A stretch of 33,433 nt of DNA from the NCBI GenBank assembly GCA_016294105.1, contig JAEDCN010000028.1, positions 1 through 33,433 on the forward strand, read 5' to 3'. Below are positions 10,601-15,712 of the stretch, piece after piece. Source of the DNA: Treponema sp. GTDB taxonomy: Bacteria; Spirochaetota; Spirochaetia; Treponematales; Treponemataceae. Position numbers and translations under genes: made by a program. Within the stretch, counting starts at the first letter, position 1, and every line of letters starts with the position of its first letter. The notes beneath the pieces were generated by a model that had not been told where the DNA came from, ran no database searches, and saw nothing but the letters and a program-made list of their open reading frames with translations.

Positions 10601-11322
10601 TGATCTACATCTGGCTCAGCCATATCCTGATTATCCACATCTGGAAAATCGGAATGTGGATTATTCACATCTGGCTCATGTATATCCTCTGCCTCCCGTT
10701 CTTCTGGAACGGGAATGTCAAAGAGTGTCTGAGGCACTTCGAGGGTGTTAGGATAAAACTTTTGTAAAAAGTTTTTTACAAATTCCTCGTTGGAAGATTG
10801 AGCCTCTTTTGTTCCTGGATACCAGGCACGATTTCGTCTGCTGTATCTCCAGCTATGCTCTTTGAGATAATTCCTGATTTCTTCGGAAGGGATTCCTTCA
10901 AAGGAAATATTTTTCAGATTACCGTGTTCTACAGCAGGGAAAATTCGAGCTGGAACTTCTTCTTTGCTTCCATATTTTGCTTCTGGTTCTTGTACCAAGT
11001 TTTCTTGCTGTAGTAAGGCGATGTCTCTCTCTGAATATCCTAAGCTGATTTTGATAAGGAGAAGTTGATTTGAAAGTTCAGTCACTTGTTCTGGAACTTC
11101 CATCGCAGCCTCGAACTTCCTTGTAGAAGTCTGTCCTTCTTTTCCAAGGTAGGATTTTCCCACAAAATTTCCATTCTCATCATAGACTTCAAGCTCATTG
11201 TTATCTTTGACTTGATGGGTATATCCCAGTTGATTTAATTCCTCAGTGTAATAGTTATATCCCCATTCTATGGATTCCTTTATTTTGAGGGTTTCTTCCA
11301 AGGTAAGTTTTATTTCTGCCAT
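1663..11322 (-). CDS. giant polyvalent protein: HExxH domain, N6-adenine methylase, SNF2-type helicase, RadC/JAB, MuF-C-like domain
   Basis: 3219 aa counted from the ATG at 11322, which has GGAG seven bases upstream and follows the previous stop (TAATATG); a GTG eight codons earlier lacks support. Visible domains: a WxxxRRxxAW-type small domain near residue 160; a metal-protease-like HEMAH motif near 590; an N6-adenine methyltransferase with EPTAGTG (E802) and NPPY (N873); a superfamily-2 SNF2-like helicase with GVGKT (K1476), DEAH (D1628), LTATPF, and a final RxxRQG motif near 1971; a coiled-coil region near 2050-2190; a RadC/JAB domain with H2602-N-H2604-P-S-G and D2615; a MuF-C-like region at about 2865-3020; and a C-terminal domain (about 3086-3200) shared with the neighbouring 290-aa protein. 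Imperfect acidic DVDNQD-type repeats lie near 225-265. Methylase-helicase giants of this kind, as in phage P1 DarB and the polyvalent proteins of conjugative elements, protect incoming DNA. The anti-restriction role is inferred from domains and context. Confidence 0.85.
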   Translation of the reverse strand: MAEIKLTLEETLKIKESIEWGYNYYTEELNQLGYTHQVKDNNELEVYDENGNFVGKSYLGKEGQTSTRKFEAAMEVPEQVTELSNQLLLIKISLGYSERDIALLQQENLVQEPEAKYGSKEEVPARIFPAVEHGNLKNISFEGIPSEEIRNYLKEHSWRYSRRNRAWYPGTKEAQSSNEEFVKNFLQKFYPNTLEVPQTLFDIPVPEEREAEDIHEPDVNNPHSDFPDVDNQDMAEPDVDHQDTAESVLESSNEEQSSPEAIAPKTEYTFTPTVGEDGIIDYTGVEVDKIRLPNKTQILNQFLPSYLPPVEIRREGRYDIPAVKVADNQYLLKGTKKGGPIYRVSLDVYAALVDYHLKYDRAARKAIADYNNNVLKEALENEQAEFFPLRTKFPSIPEPLSFESHCQSEKKRVSSRYQYSPGRVAFQQSSSHRMTSEVYYFIESEIGSGNSNIFSHHRKNLEELQQKMLDQELQHSDLESTWTKGRETAYGDTNLDESLLDTYGVNIKRQNGEPISAKEKTELQEVLNQVYSTYGNLSSITKDYGLKISHSGNTKMHASKAVGLFTPGMKALGISFGLGKDEAIYTANHEMAHFIDHLRGKEHHAWHASDIPGTLENKIAATFRQGMNTAKGDYWNRTCECFARAMEEYGKIVHIQQKHPDWDSEKINEKVSLPAYMDYTKFYNTMIPLIQEWIETTRNEMKIDEWSLPNSLDQKNTENDKITKSQSKGFREECLEILKKDDAQITDEDLAKLRSYEGAGGLGEKEASVNGVLNEFYTPNLVVQKMWQLADAYAPNAITVLEPTAGTGRFAEGRNNNQFTMYEVDKTSARINQLLHPQATVINESFQKQFFDPEGRAINRSYSIPKFDLVIGNPPYGDYKDKWRGLGEGKEFDRYEEYFLSRGIDSLKNQDSLMIMIVPSGFLNSNEDRVKQAISSKGKLLDAWRLPEGVFPTTKVGTDILVFQRGSCQVQELCNGNWFKNHPEKILGQVKTRTNRFGREEEYVDFFAGHTLSDTLNLLVPDKSIDKLLETSSNFIEETLQENQQEVANAESIHQSDREREAHLRGEGVGGQAREDNGADVPGQNQGSGRADKDSASPDSEAAGKPIQQFPLQHNSPAPERNDRHRSGGIGNQTGGLGGMEPHTPPLHSSLEQLSDRLILSAQEFSQFYTGNNFSPEEYPILLATDWQGQVDSSKLTISQCEWLKSSQKYIQVGEGKFVNRNIFCSGNIYDKLEELEARKATLPAELYNSQKKVLEESLPPIKNLDKVEISPLGSLAQAFQVTRELTRTDYDYFSHKTIQTTAQESIPLAEDFIAWATGCYDKDAENSRRYINDWTSASISREDLPSNVSWSDIVDYIEGVSVKSSRAYTEEGKNAARIEAEEKRQARKETAERLFNRYIRTALPEHDREQLTQEWNKRFNSYVAPDYSKLPVLVDGMSTRKDNKPFELYSQQVKGVAFLTQKGNGLLAYDVGVGKTAAGIVATVSQLQSGRAKRPLIIVPKAVYTKWINDFTQLFPNIPINDLANFSPNTLKNLNNGNHGLSIPEGSISFCTNEALQRITFEDESIEGALFEDFSNLLGKSDEAHSDNPQIRAKAISAINDEIGSASQTKDDYVFFERCEFDHITVDEAHRFKNLFRVPRSSKPDSKGMSQEFPGLGQGKPSMRAMKMFAITQMVQRNNNNRNVFMLTATPFTNSPLEVYSMLSYIGREQLKSSGVYDIRDFCTEYAHVTNEWAVDAKGAIKPKSVMKSFRNPQSLQSLITQFIDKVDGEEAGIKRPNKEQHQIQLEMNEVQKMIVARETERMLDPAEKDKGGVLVAMNNMRMAMVSPALLDSSEYPEIEDFPTDIVESSPKLQYVCDTVSKVWTEKKDCGQVIYMPYGVKEMDAVKDALVKRGVPASCIGIIRPGDNLSEEKIDEMTSNFNNKSHQLKILIGSKKISEGVDLNGNSIALYNTMLDWNPTETIQVEGRIWRQGNKQERVHIMYPLMEDSIESLIFQKHDEKSNRINDIFSYKGDDALDVSSINPEELKFDLIKEPQKKADFIISQKTVEMKKELTVIDARISTLNEIAFKKANLQDLLKMAESSRKEMQERLDFPEKREKWFSESLAKEVVKNSKTEIIQLTAKLDTVNRRMQKMGLSDEASLENLRSSLEGQKEILQKQIDMVASSKDEIIAEEKIILLEKKAAAVPFQQQVDQMVRHIIENTREAPPKEARKEEPTPRSREYEIQDEPPIEYPVGKYGQLELFAFEQTPFYNNSMKVFTDELATVLNATAVELPELSVTRDNYKKLFDRGYVESPIETLKMGENQYEKFQRSDRNNLLAAAYMTLTQPSLILEKETYDEKSEQFKPVHVYEKSFYRKESGNKRVVESIVIFKEENRIIISSHNKDVKDFVKQIKTADQIVYMDKEVGRVAAWLQEKAGDHVPLQGINTRVINSSYNTDNLVSIPSLIAKSSATVQEPVSQYITSGDPHLTKEHIWRAKAATRTYCNPILKGKKSGLWKNFRDFKKHGVLDILGANAEMEQGKITPQGWNQLATALQIYRDKRFETFRYLFVSPEGKIQDQLAVCSHLPGKTLSNLPSENLLGQVITHAEETGTKVVLVHNHPSGNITPSVDDIRMTGNTEAAFTRSDGKCLLAGHIILDHDSYSLYQKGKEWEARMLSPYDIYDPLLKTRNPMEGITVSGPESLELVAQAVNSHDKWKEEGWVPVVFTNSSSQISAVKMYPEDFLTQNNAKLLNQLQETAKRTGAVMAFPIILDKNHIRQENQKNLLDRMRAGCFTDFYLGEKDGTHKTADDFNLVPGKNLFDEVGIEQIAEQTDITSTFSRHQKYEMESLGLFVAEDTRKEYESFLGQIDDYLERGKTPSYHQFLISKTPRILTFTGLPDNEISLSTSVLNKAKKIHGLDNKEIMDSVKGLFNPILVFNSDKSTSEAKNDSVLVITKATAKNGKPVALALELEKKLTNPKPVYVVNDIRSIHDRNLVAQNGVDILKKWTDKGLLRYYDDKKISDWLAIKRVQFPLSLTKSDIDTVALKDNSVKTRTQLENSMVEKIHLESSLPEKLLTPAQIREGKHQLPVKHSFMVNNSFIPPMELTQDGKVQLYCSSEDLQNSISQDSQEIKPVVLEMTPKQAAVLVDASIKKQSMENRQSKQQLPLNLPVKSKMEESFFTSLKNVHPQLTRKEAERQYHEVYSMIEKELKDLRIAPAIERKTPQRKDFSMEW

Positions 11323-11323
11323 A

Positions 11324-12196
11324 TTATCGCTCCATTCCGTTTCCACGGTTTCTGTTTGGCTGAACTCTTTGTACCGAGCTTTCTTGAACCAGAGATTGTG
11401 CTCCTTTGTTCATTGCATCCCGTATGGTCTGATAACGCTGGAGATGTTCCTGTTCCGTTGCCTTGGGATAAATCCTGCTCATGGCAGCTACATATTCTTT
11501 AGTCATGTTTTTAGGGAAGGAGGGATTCTGTTCTTCTTTTTTCATGGCACAGTTCACCATAGATACAAATTGTTTGTTGCTCATGACCAATTCTACAGGC
11601 CGCTTGTCTTGGGGATTGCCGTCCTTCAGATCACTGGCAGAAAGATGGAGAACGAGTCGGCCTCCTCGCATTTCACAGGGAGGAATGAACTGGTACTTTT
11701 TCATTGTTTCTTGTTTCACCAAATCCATTCCAGGAGGAATTCGTTCTGTCTTTACTTCTTCTTTGGACAGGATTTTAGGATCAAATTGGGGCTGTATTAC
11801 TTGGGGACGATGGTCAAGTCCATTCATAGTTTGAGAGAGGGTCTCGGTGGCAATACGTACATTGTTCACCTGTTCGTACAATTTGAGAACTTCCTTCTCA
11901 TCCTTGAAGTTCACTCCCGAAACCTTGTTGAATTCCTTCAACAGCGCATCTCTGTCGGCAGTCTTTTCCTTGATGTTGTTGAAGAATACTCCGGCGTTCA
12001 TTTCCATCTTTCGCATCTCTGTAATACTTTTTTCAAAGATGTGGCCACTCATCACCACCCCGTCAATGTATTGGGGCTTTCCATCGTAACGAGCCTTGTC
12101 CCACAGCTTCTCATATTCCCGTGCAGTTTTCTCATTTCCCATTGCTTGTGATAATTGATCCAATGCCTTTTCAATTTCTTGATCAGATACTCTCAT
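11324..12196 (-). CDS. operon protein sharing a C-terminal domain with the giant polyvalent protein
   Basis: 290 aa; not a family I can name. The start ATG has GGAG seven bases upstream. The stop TAA lies one base from the ATG of the giant gene (TAATATG), so translation is probably coupled. The first half is highly charged and helical (KALDQLSQAMGNEK, LLKEFNKVSG). From about residue 165 the sequence FIPPCEMRGGRLVLHLSA, followed by RPVELVMSNKQF and a basic helix, aligns with FIPPMELTQDGKVQLYCSS and KPVVLEMTPKQA near the C-terminus of the giant. The shared unit runs about 110 residues in each and ends in a helix around a QRYQ/RQYH element. It may be a delivery signal, docking module or assembly domain used by both; that is inference. 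Confidence 0.7.
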   Translation of the reverse strand: MRVSDQEIEKALDQLSQAMGNEKTAREYEKLWDKARYDGKPQYIDGVVMSGHIFEKSITEMRKMEMNAGVFFNNIKEKTADRDALLKEFNKVSGVNFKDEKEVLKLYEQVNNVRIATETLSQTMNGLDHRPQVIQPQFDPKILSKEEVKTERIPPGMDLVKQETMKKYQFIPPCEMRGGRLVLHLSASDLKDGNPQDKRPVELVMSNKQFVSMVNCAMKKEEQNPSFPKNMTKEYVAAMSRIYPKATEQEHLQRYQTIRDAMNKGAQSLVQESSVQRVQPNRNRGNGMER

Positions 12197-12207
12197 AAAA
12201 TACTCCT

Positions 12208-13866
12208 TTAACGTGTAACCTCAAATTTGTTAGTGTATTGGTATAGTTGTGTCCGTTCTTTTTTCAGTTCCTGACTCATGATTGAGCGACAAACGTTGCT
12301 TGCCTTTCTTCCGATGTCAAAGGCTGCCACGTGATTTTTGTGTTGGATGCACTCCTCCAGTTGTCTTTGGAATTCGCTTCTGAATTCCTTCAATGTGGAT
12401 TCTTTTACGGTGAGGGTTCTGCCAGTAACTCCTGCAGCAAGGTAGGCTCCTAGGAATTTTTGTGGGCTGCTGGATGTGCATTGAATTGTTTTTTCGCTGG
12501 TGGCAGTGAGGCGGTCTACAGCATTAAGTTTTGTTTGCAATGCCTGGTTCTTTAGGGCATCTTGGGCTGAGAAAAGATGATAGACAGTGAGCCGTTTTCC
12601 CTGTTTTTCATCAGGATTATAGCTGGTGACGGTGAAACTTTCGCTTCCCTTACGAATGTTAGAGCCAAGTTTTTGTACCTGTTCAAAGGTCAAGACTGGA
12701 CTTGTCTTTCCCATCCTTCCTAGTTGAATTTGAGCTATAAGTTGATTTGTTCCCTTCAGTACCTTTCCAGTCATTGCAAGACGAACAGTTGGCTGAGGGG
12801 TGATGACCACAACATCCTTGTTTTTAATGTGGTTTCCCTGCTGGGGCAGGAAGGGGGCTTTACCGCTTCGTACTGCCTCCAGTAGCAGCTCCACGTTCTG
12901 CTGGTAGTAGGGCTTGGGAGGTGATTGTCTTGGACTATTATCCATAAAAGCTCCTTGTGTTTGTATTTCTTTTAGGTCTTGTGGCATAGGTTGTTCTCGT
13001 GGTGGAGTGTGTTGTCTTTCAGTAGCAGCCTTAATCCACTCTTGATGTATTTGTTCTGCAGTTTCTGCTATCTCATAATTTTCTGGGTTAGTGAATTCTT
13101 TGATTGTTTCAAGATTGTTATTTTTAAGTGCATCGTAGAATTGATCTGCTTGTAGTTTTGCGTCATGGATGTTAATGGACTCTAGGTCTAGATATACTTC
13201 CCTGAATTTTTTGAATACTTTGTGTCTTTCCCGCTGCTCGTTATAAAATGGAAAGTCCCTTGTAAATATGTGGTTGACAGACCCGAATTTGGACAGTATA
13301 CTATCTACAGAGTCTAGGTAGTATGTGTCCGATGAAGTTCGGGCATCCTGGTTGCTCACCTCAGCGAAATTGCTTCGCTGTTGGGTAGCTAGGACCTGGA
13401 TTTTTTCTTTATCCCCATAAACCATCTTTCCTTGATCAATCCACCGGAGCCAATCCATATTGTAACGGGGAAACAAACCTCTAATATCCGACACATTGTA
13501 GCCCCGTTGTTTCTGATTGAAGCAAACTCCCACGAGGTAGTTCTTTTCATCCTGTTGTAGGTTCACGATGATGTTTTGAGCTTTTTTTCTATTCCCATAC
13601 TCGAATACTGCTACTGGTGTGTTGATGGCTTTATCCAGATTCATAAGATCTGCTGGATTGAAGGGGTGATTCTCCTGCTGAGATTTCATTTTTAGTCTGT
13701 GTGCTGTCAGCTCGATACGACAGTTTTTTGGAAAGCCACATTCCTGTAGTATTTCTCCTGGTTTGCCCAAATTGAATACATGACCAGATGGTAGCTTGCC
13801 TTCAAGAAGGAGTTGTAGTTCTGTGTTGAAATTTGTAGTAGAGCCTTTTTGTTCCTCCTTACTCAA
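12208..13866 (-). CDS. polyvalent protein: N-terminal MuF-C-like toxin domain plus ArdC-like module
   Basis: 552 aa if the TTG at 13866 is used. Residues about 25-175 run from SGHVFNLGKPGEIL through ENHPFNPADLMNLDKAINTP, VSDIRGLFPR and WIDQGKMVYGDKEK; this matches the pattern I know for the MuF C-terminal/PBECR group of predicted RNase-like toxins of phages and conjugative elements. From about residue 318 (KPYYQQ) it parallels the upstream gene: GKAPFLPQ, a TGKVLKGTNQL turn, LTFEQVQKLGSNIRKG and a VYHLFSA strand, resembling the N-terminal single-strand-DNA-binding domain of ArdC antirestriction proteins. The start is odd: the only SD-like sequence before the TTG lies inside a hairpin, while a perfect AAGGAGG lies just inside the ORF with no start codon after it. 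The ORF is also in frame with the gene before it. Both domain calls are by eye. Confidence 0.75.
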   Translation of the reverse strand: MSKEEQKGSTTNFNTELQLLLEGKLPSGHVFNLGKPGEILQECGFPKNCRIELTAHRLKMKSQQENHPFNPADLMNLDKAINTPVAVFEYGNRKKAQNIIVNLQQDEKNYLVGVCFNQKQRGYNVSDIRGLFPRYNMDWLRWIDQGKMVYGDKEKIQVLATQQRSNFAEVSNQDARTSSDTYYLDSVDSILSKFGSVNHIFTRDFPFYNEQRERHKVFKKFREVYLDLESINIHDAKLQADQFYDALKNNNLETIKEFTNPENYEIAETAEQIHQEWIKAATERQHTPPREQPMPQDLKEIQTQGAFMDNSPRQSPPKPYYQQNVELLLEAVRSGKAPFLPQQGNHIKNKDVVVITPQPTVRLAMTGKVLKGTNQLIAQIQLGRMGKTSPVLTFEQVQKLGSNIRKGSESFTVTSYNPDEKQGKRLTVYHLFSAQDALKNQALQTKLNAVDRLTATSEKTIQCTSSSPQKFLGAYLAAGVTGRTLTVKESTLKEFRSEFQRQLEECIQHKNHVAAFDIGRKASNVCRSIMSQELKKERTQLYQYTNKFEVTR

Positions 13867-13867
13867 A

Positions 13868-13896
13868 ATCCCACCTACCAGCTTGTGGAAGGTGGG
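13868..13896. repeat. strong hairpin between two in-frame polyvalent genes
   Basis: Inverted repeat with 8-bp arms (TCCCACCT/AGGTGGGA), an A/A mismatch, then CCA/TGG and a five-base loop. In the minus-strand mRNA it begins 12 bases after the TAG stop codon at 13909-13911 and ends just before the TTG that opens the next ORF. No T-run follows on the minus strand (TTTTG only), so a terminator is unlikely. It could control translation of the downstream gene, promote readthrough of the TAG, or be the scar of a palindromic insertion. Confidence 0.75.
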
Positions 13897-13908
13897 AAGA
13901 AATTTGTG

Positions 13909-15630
13909 CTACAGCCCCATTTCCATGCCTCTGGCACGTTGCTGGAGGTTTCTTGTGTTAGCTTCTTTTTCTCTGTTCTGAGCCTTTTCCCACTGGTTGT
14001 AGCTATTTTTCCTGATGGCCGAGGCGTATTTCTGGGCATTGCGGCCAACTTCAAAGATGGCGGTATGCTGCTTTTCTCCAATACTTTTTTCCATCATTTG
14101 AGTAAACTGCTGCTGAAACTGCTGGACTGTGGCTTTGTCAGTCTCAAATTTGGCTCCAGTGGCACTGGCTGCCATGTAGGTGCCAAGGAATTTGGCTGGG
14201 GTGCTGTCATGGCAACTTAACACCTCCTTTGTCCATGGTTTAGGGGCATTTGCATTGGCGTTCTTGTTCAAGGCTCCTTGAATTGCCTTTCCGTTGTTCA
14301 CATCTCCTGCAGCAAAGACGTGGTACACCTTTGACTTGGACTGTCCTTCTCCTGCATCCTTATCGTACCCTGTCACAACAAAACTTTGGGCACCCTTCTT
14401 TATAAAGGCTCCTTCCTGCTTTGCCTGCTCCCAGGTGAGCACTGTTTGGGATTTTCTTCCCATTCTGTCTAATTCAACTTGGGCTGTGAGCTGGTTCACT
14501 CCCGTCAGAATATTGCCGGAAAGCATACGAACTGCTGGCCGTGGATTGATGACAAGTTTGTCTCCCTCTTGGGAATAGTTTCCAGAGTAAACCATCTTTC
14601 CGTCCTCTCCCAAAATAGGTTCCTGGGGTAAGAAGGGGGCCTTCCCATTTTTTACTGCATTCAAGAGATTTTCTGCCTGCTGCTGGTAGTAGGGCTTTCT
14701 CTGACCTTCTGTAACATCTTTGCCATGACTGTACAGATTTCCTGTATCCTTCTGGCTTTCTTGTTCCAGATAGTCCTCTTCCAGTGCCCTGTCTGAGGCG
14801 CCTCCATTTGCCATTCGCTCGAGGTACTGGTCTTCCAGTTCTGCAAATTCGTTTGACATATATACTCCTTTCCCTGCTTGGTGTGCTTTGTTTACGGTTC
14901 CCTGTTCAAGGGAAGTGTTGACAGATGTGGTGTTGTGATTTATATTTTCAGTAACCGTTGTTGTAGATGCCCTCAAAGCAGTAGAGGAGGCTCTTGTTTT
15001 AAGAGTCTGTATTGTGGGAGCAACGCCCACCGCAACAACGGAATTTCTTTCTAAAGAAAATGTATTTTCTCTATCTACTTTGCCAAGTGTAACAAGATAG
15101 TTTCCCAATTTATCCTTATTGAAAACAAGCTTGTTTATTTTTGTCTCATCATTGATGTCATCAAAGACAATTTGGAAATTTTTGAATGCTTTATCGATGA
15201 CGGCAAAAGTGGCAGTTCTTACAATCTCTGGAATCAACCTGTATTCTTCTGTGTCGAATGCTTGTCCATATCCACCTTTTCTGTCAGGCCGTATGTGGGT
15301 GGCATTTTTTTTAAGTATAAAAGCAGTATCTTTTGAAAGACCTAACTTCTCTGCAAGCTGATCGTTTAGGTTGGGTAATCGTATTGAGTTTGGAATATTT
15401 TTGTAATCATTTAATATGATTGAATCTACTATATCAGAAAATTCTTCATCACTTATAATCTCAAGTCCATGAACATCTTCTTCTTTCAATACATTGTAAG
15501 TTTTTAGTTCTGGAACTTCGTTATATCTATCTTGCTTTTCAAAAAAGGAAGCACCCTCCACTGAAGTGGAGGGGTTCTGAAGGAGGTGATCTAACGGTAA
15601 AATTGTGTACTCAGATTCAGTGTTGTCCAC
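13909..15630 (-). CDS. polyvalent protein: PBECR-like N-terminal domain plus ArdC-like module; first gene of the operon
   Basis: 573 aa from a GTG at 15630 with AAGGA seven bases upstream. Residues about 85-190 (LAEKLGLSK, LKKNATHIRPD, LIPEIVRTATFAVID, LVTLGKV) have the layout of the PBECR group (phage-Barnase-EndoU-ColicinE5/D-RelE-like nucleases), with a candidate histidine in THIRPD. A low-complexity threonine/serine linker follows. From residue 312 (KPYYQQ) the sequence is paralogous to the next gene, with NILTGVNQLTAQ, LTWEQAKQEGAFIKKG and VYHVFAAGD, an arrangement like the ArdC N-terminal ssDNA-binding domain. An in-frame ATG at 14859 has a better ribosome-binding site than the first start and would give a 316-aa product with the ArdC-like part only. 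The gene opens the operon that ends with the giant methylase-helicase. Domain names are by eye; the paralogy is plain. Confidence 0.75.
   Translation of the reverse strand: MDNTESEYTILPLDHLLQNPSTSVEGASFFEKQDRYNEVPELKTYNVLKEEDVHGLEIISDEEFSDIVDSIILNDYKNIPNSIRLPNLNDQLAEKLGLSKDTAFILKKNATHIRPDRKGGYGQAFDTEEYRLIPEIVRTATFAVIDKAFKNFQIVFDDINDETKINKLVFNKDKLGNYLVTLGKVDRENTFSLERNSVVAVGVAPTIQTLKTRASSTALRASTTTVTENINHNTTSVNTSLEQGTVNKAHQAGKGVYMSNEFAELEDQYLERMANGGASDRALEEDYLEQESQKDTGNLYSHGKDVTEGQRKPYYQQQAENLLNAVKNGKAPFLPQEPILGEDGKMVYSGNYSQEGDKLVINPRPAVRMLSGNILTGVNQLTAQVELDRMGRKSQTVLTWEQAKQEGAFIKKGAQSFVVTGYDKDAGEGQSKSKVYHVFAAGDVNNGKAIQGALNKNANANAPKPWTKEVLSCHDSTPAKFLGTYMAASATGAKFETDKATVQQFQQQFTQMMEKSIGEKQHTAIFEVGRNAQKYASAIRKNSYNQWEKAQNREKEANTRNLQQRARGMEMGL
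14857..14870 (-). promoter_or_regulatory. internal ribosome-binding site and in-frame ATG (residue 258) within the first polyvalent gene
   Basis: AAGGAG at 14870-14865 stands five bases before an ATG at 14859 that is in frame with the surrounding ORF. The 13 bases at 14866-14878 (TCCTTTCCCTGCT on the plus strand) are repeated exactly at 15637-15649 in front of the first start, 771 bases (257 codons) away. A second, shorter product of 316 aa, beginning MSNEFAELEDQ, is therefore plausible. Confidence 0.55.
15553..15575 (-). repeat. hairpin followed by T-run inside the first codons of the operon
   Basis: CCCTCCAC/GTGGAGGG arms enclose a TGAA loop; the pairing can extend by one pair with a bulge. 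On the minus strand the stem is followed by TGCTTCC and six T residues at 15546-15541. The shape is that of a weak terminator within codons 18-30 of the gene at 13909-15630, so attenuation is possible. Stem-loops of this style also occur near the ends of IS200/IS605 elements, but no transposase is present. Confidence 0.5.
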
Positions 15631-15655
15631 ATAATATCCTTTCCCTGCTATATTT

Positions 15656-15684
15656 ATAATAACATAAATTTAATTTATTGTAAA
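15656..15684 (-). promoter_or_regulatory. promoter of the polyvalent-protein operon
   Basis: On the minus strand TTTACA (15684-15679) and TATTAT (15661-15656) are separated by exactly 17 bases, close to the sigma-70 consensus. The predicted start of transcription is near 15649, just ahead of the ribosome-binding site at about 15637-15641. The spacer is nearly identical to that of the promoter at 24989-25017. Confidence 0.7.
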
Positions 15685-15706
15685 TACTATTTTTTAGTGA
15701 TATAGT
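15678..15706 (+). promoter_or_regulatory. divergent promoter for the plus-strand island, probably leaderless
   Basis: TTGTAA (15678-15683) and TATAGT (15701-15706) are 17 bases apart. The ATG at 15713 lies seven bases after the -10 box, so transcription would start at or next to the start codon. The -35 box overlaps the -35 box of the opposite promoter by six bases, so the two promoters should compete. Confidence 0.5.
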
Positions 15707-15712
15707 GAAGGT

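Noticed and set aside
11270..12151. 293-aa plus-strand ORF opposite the 290-aa operon gene
   Set aside because: It is rich in F, H, L and S, as expected from antisense reading of an A-rich gene, with no ribosome-binding site; the minus-strand gene is supported by spacing and homology to the giant.
12325..12340. TGCCACGTGATTTTTG as another parS-like site
   Set aside because: It shares only the left half of the palindrome and lies inside a coding region where the codons explain it.
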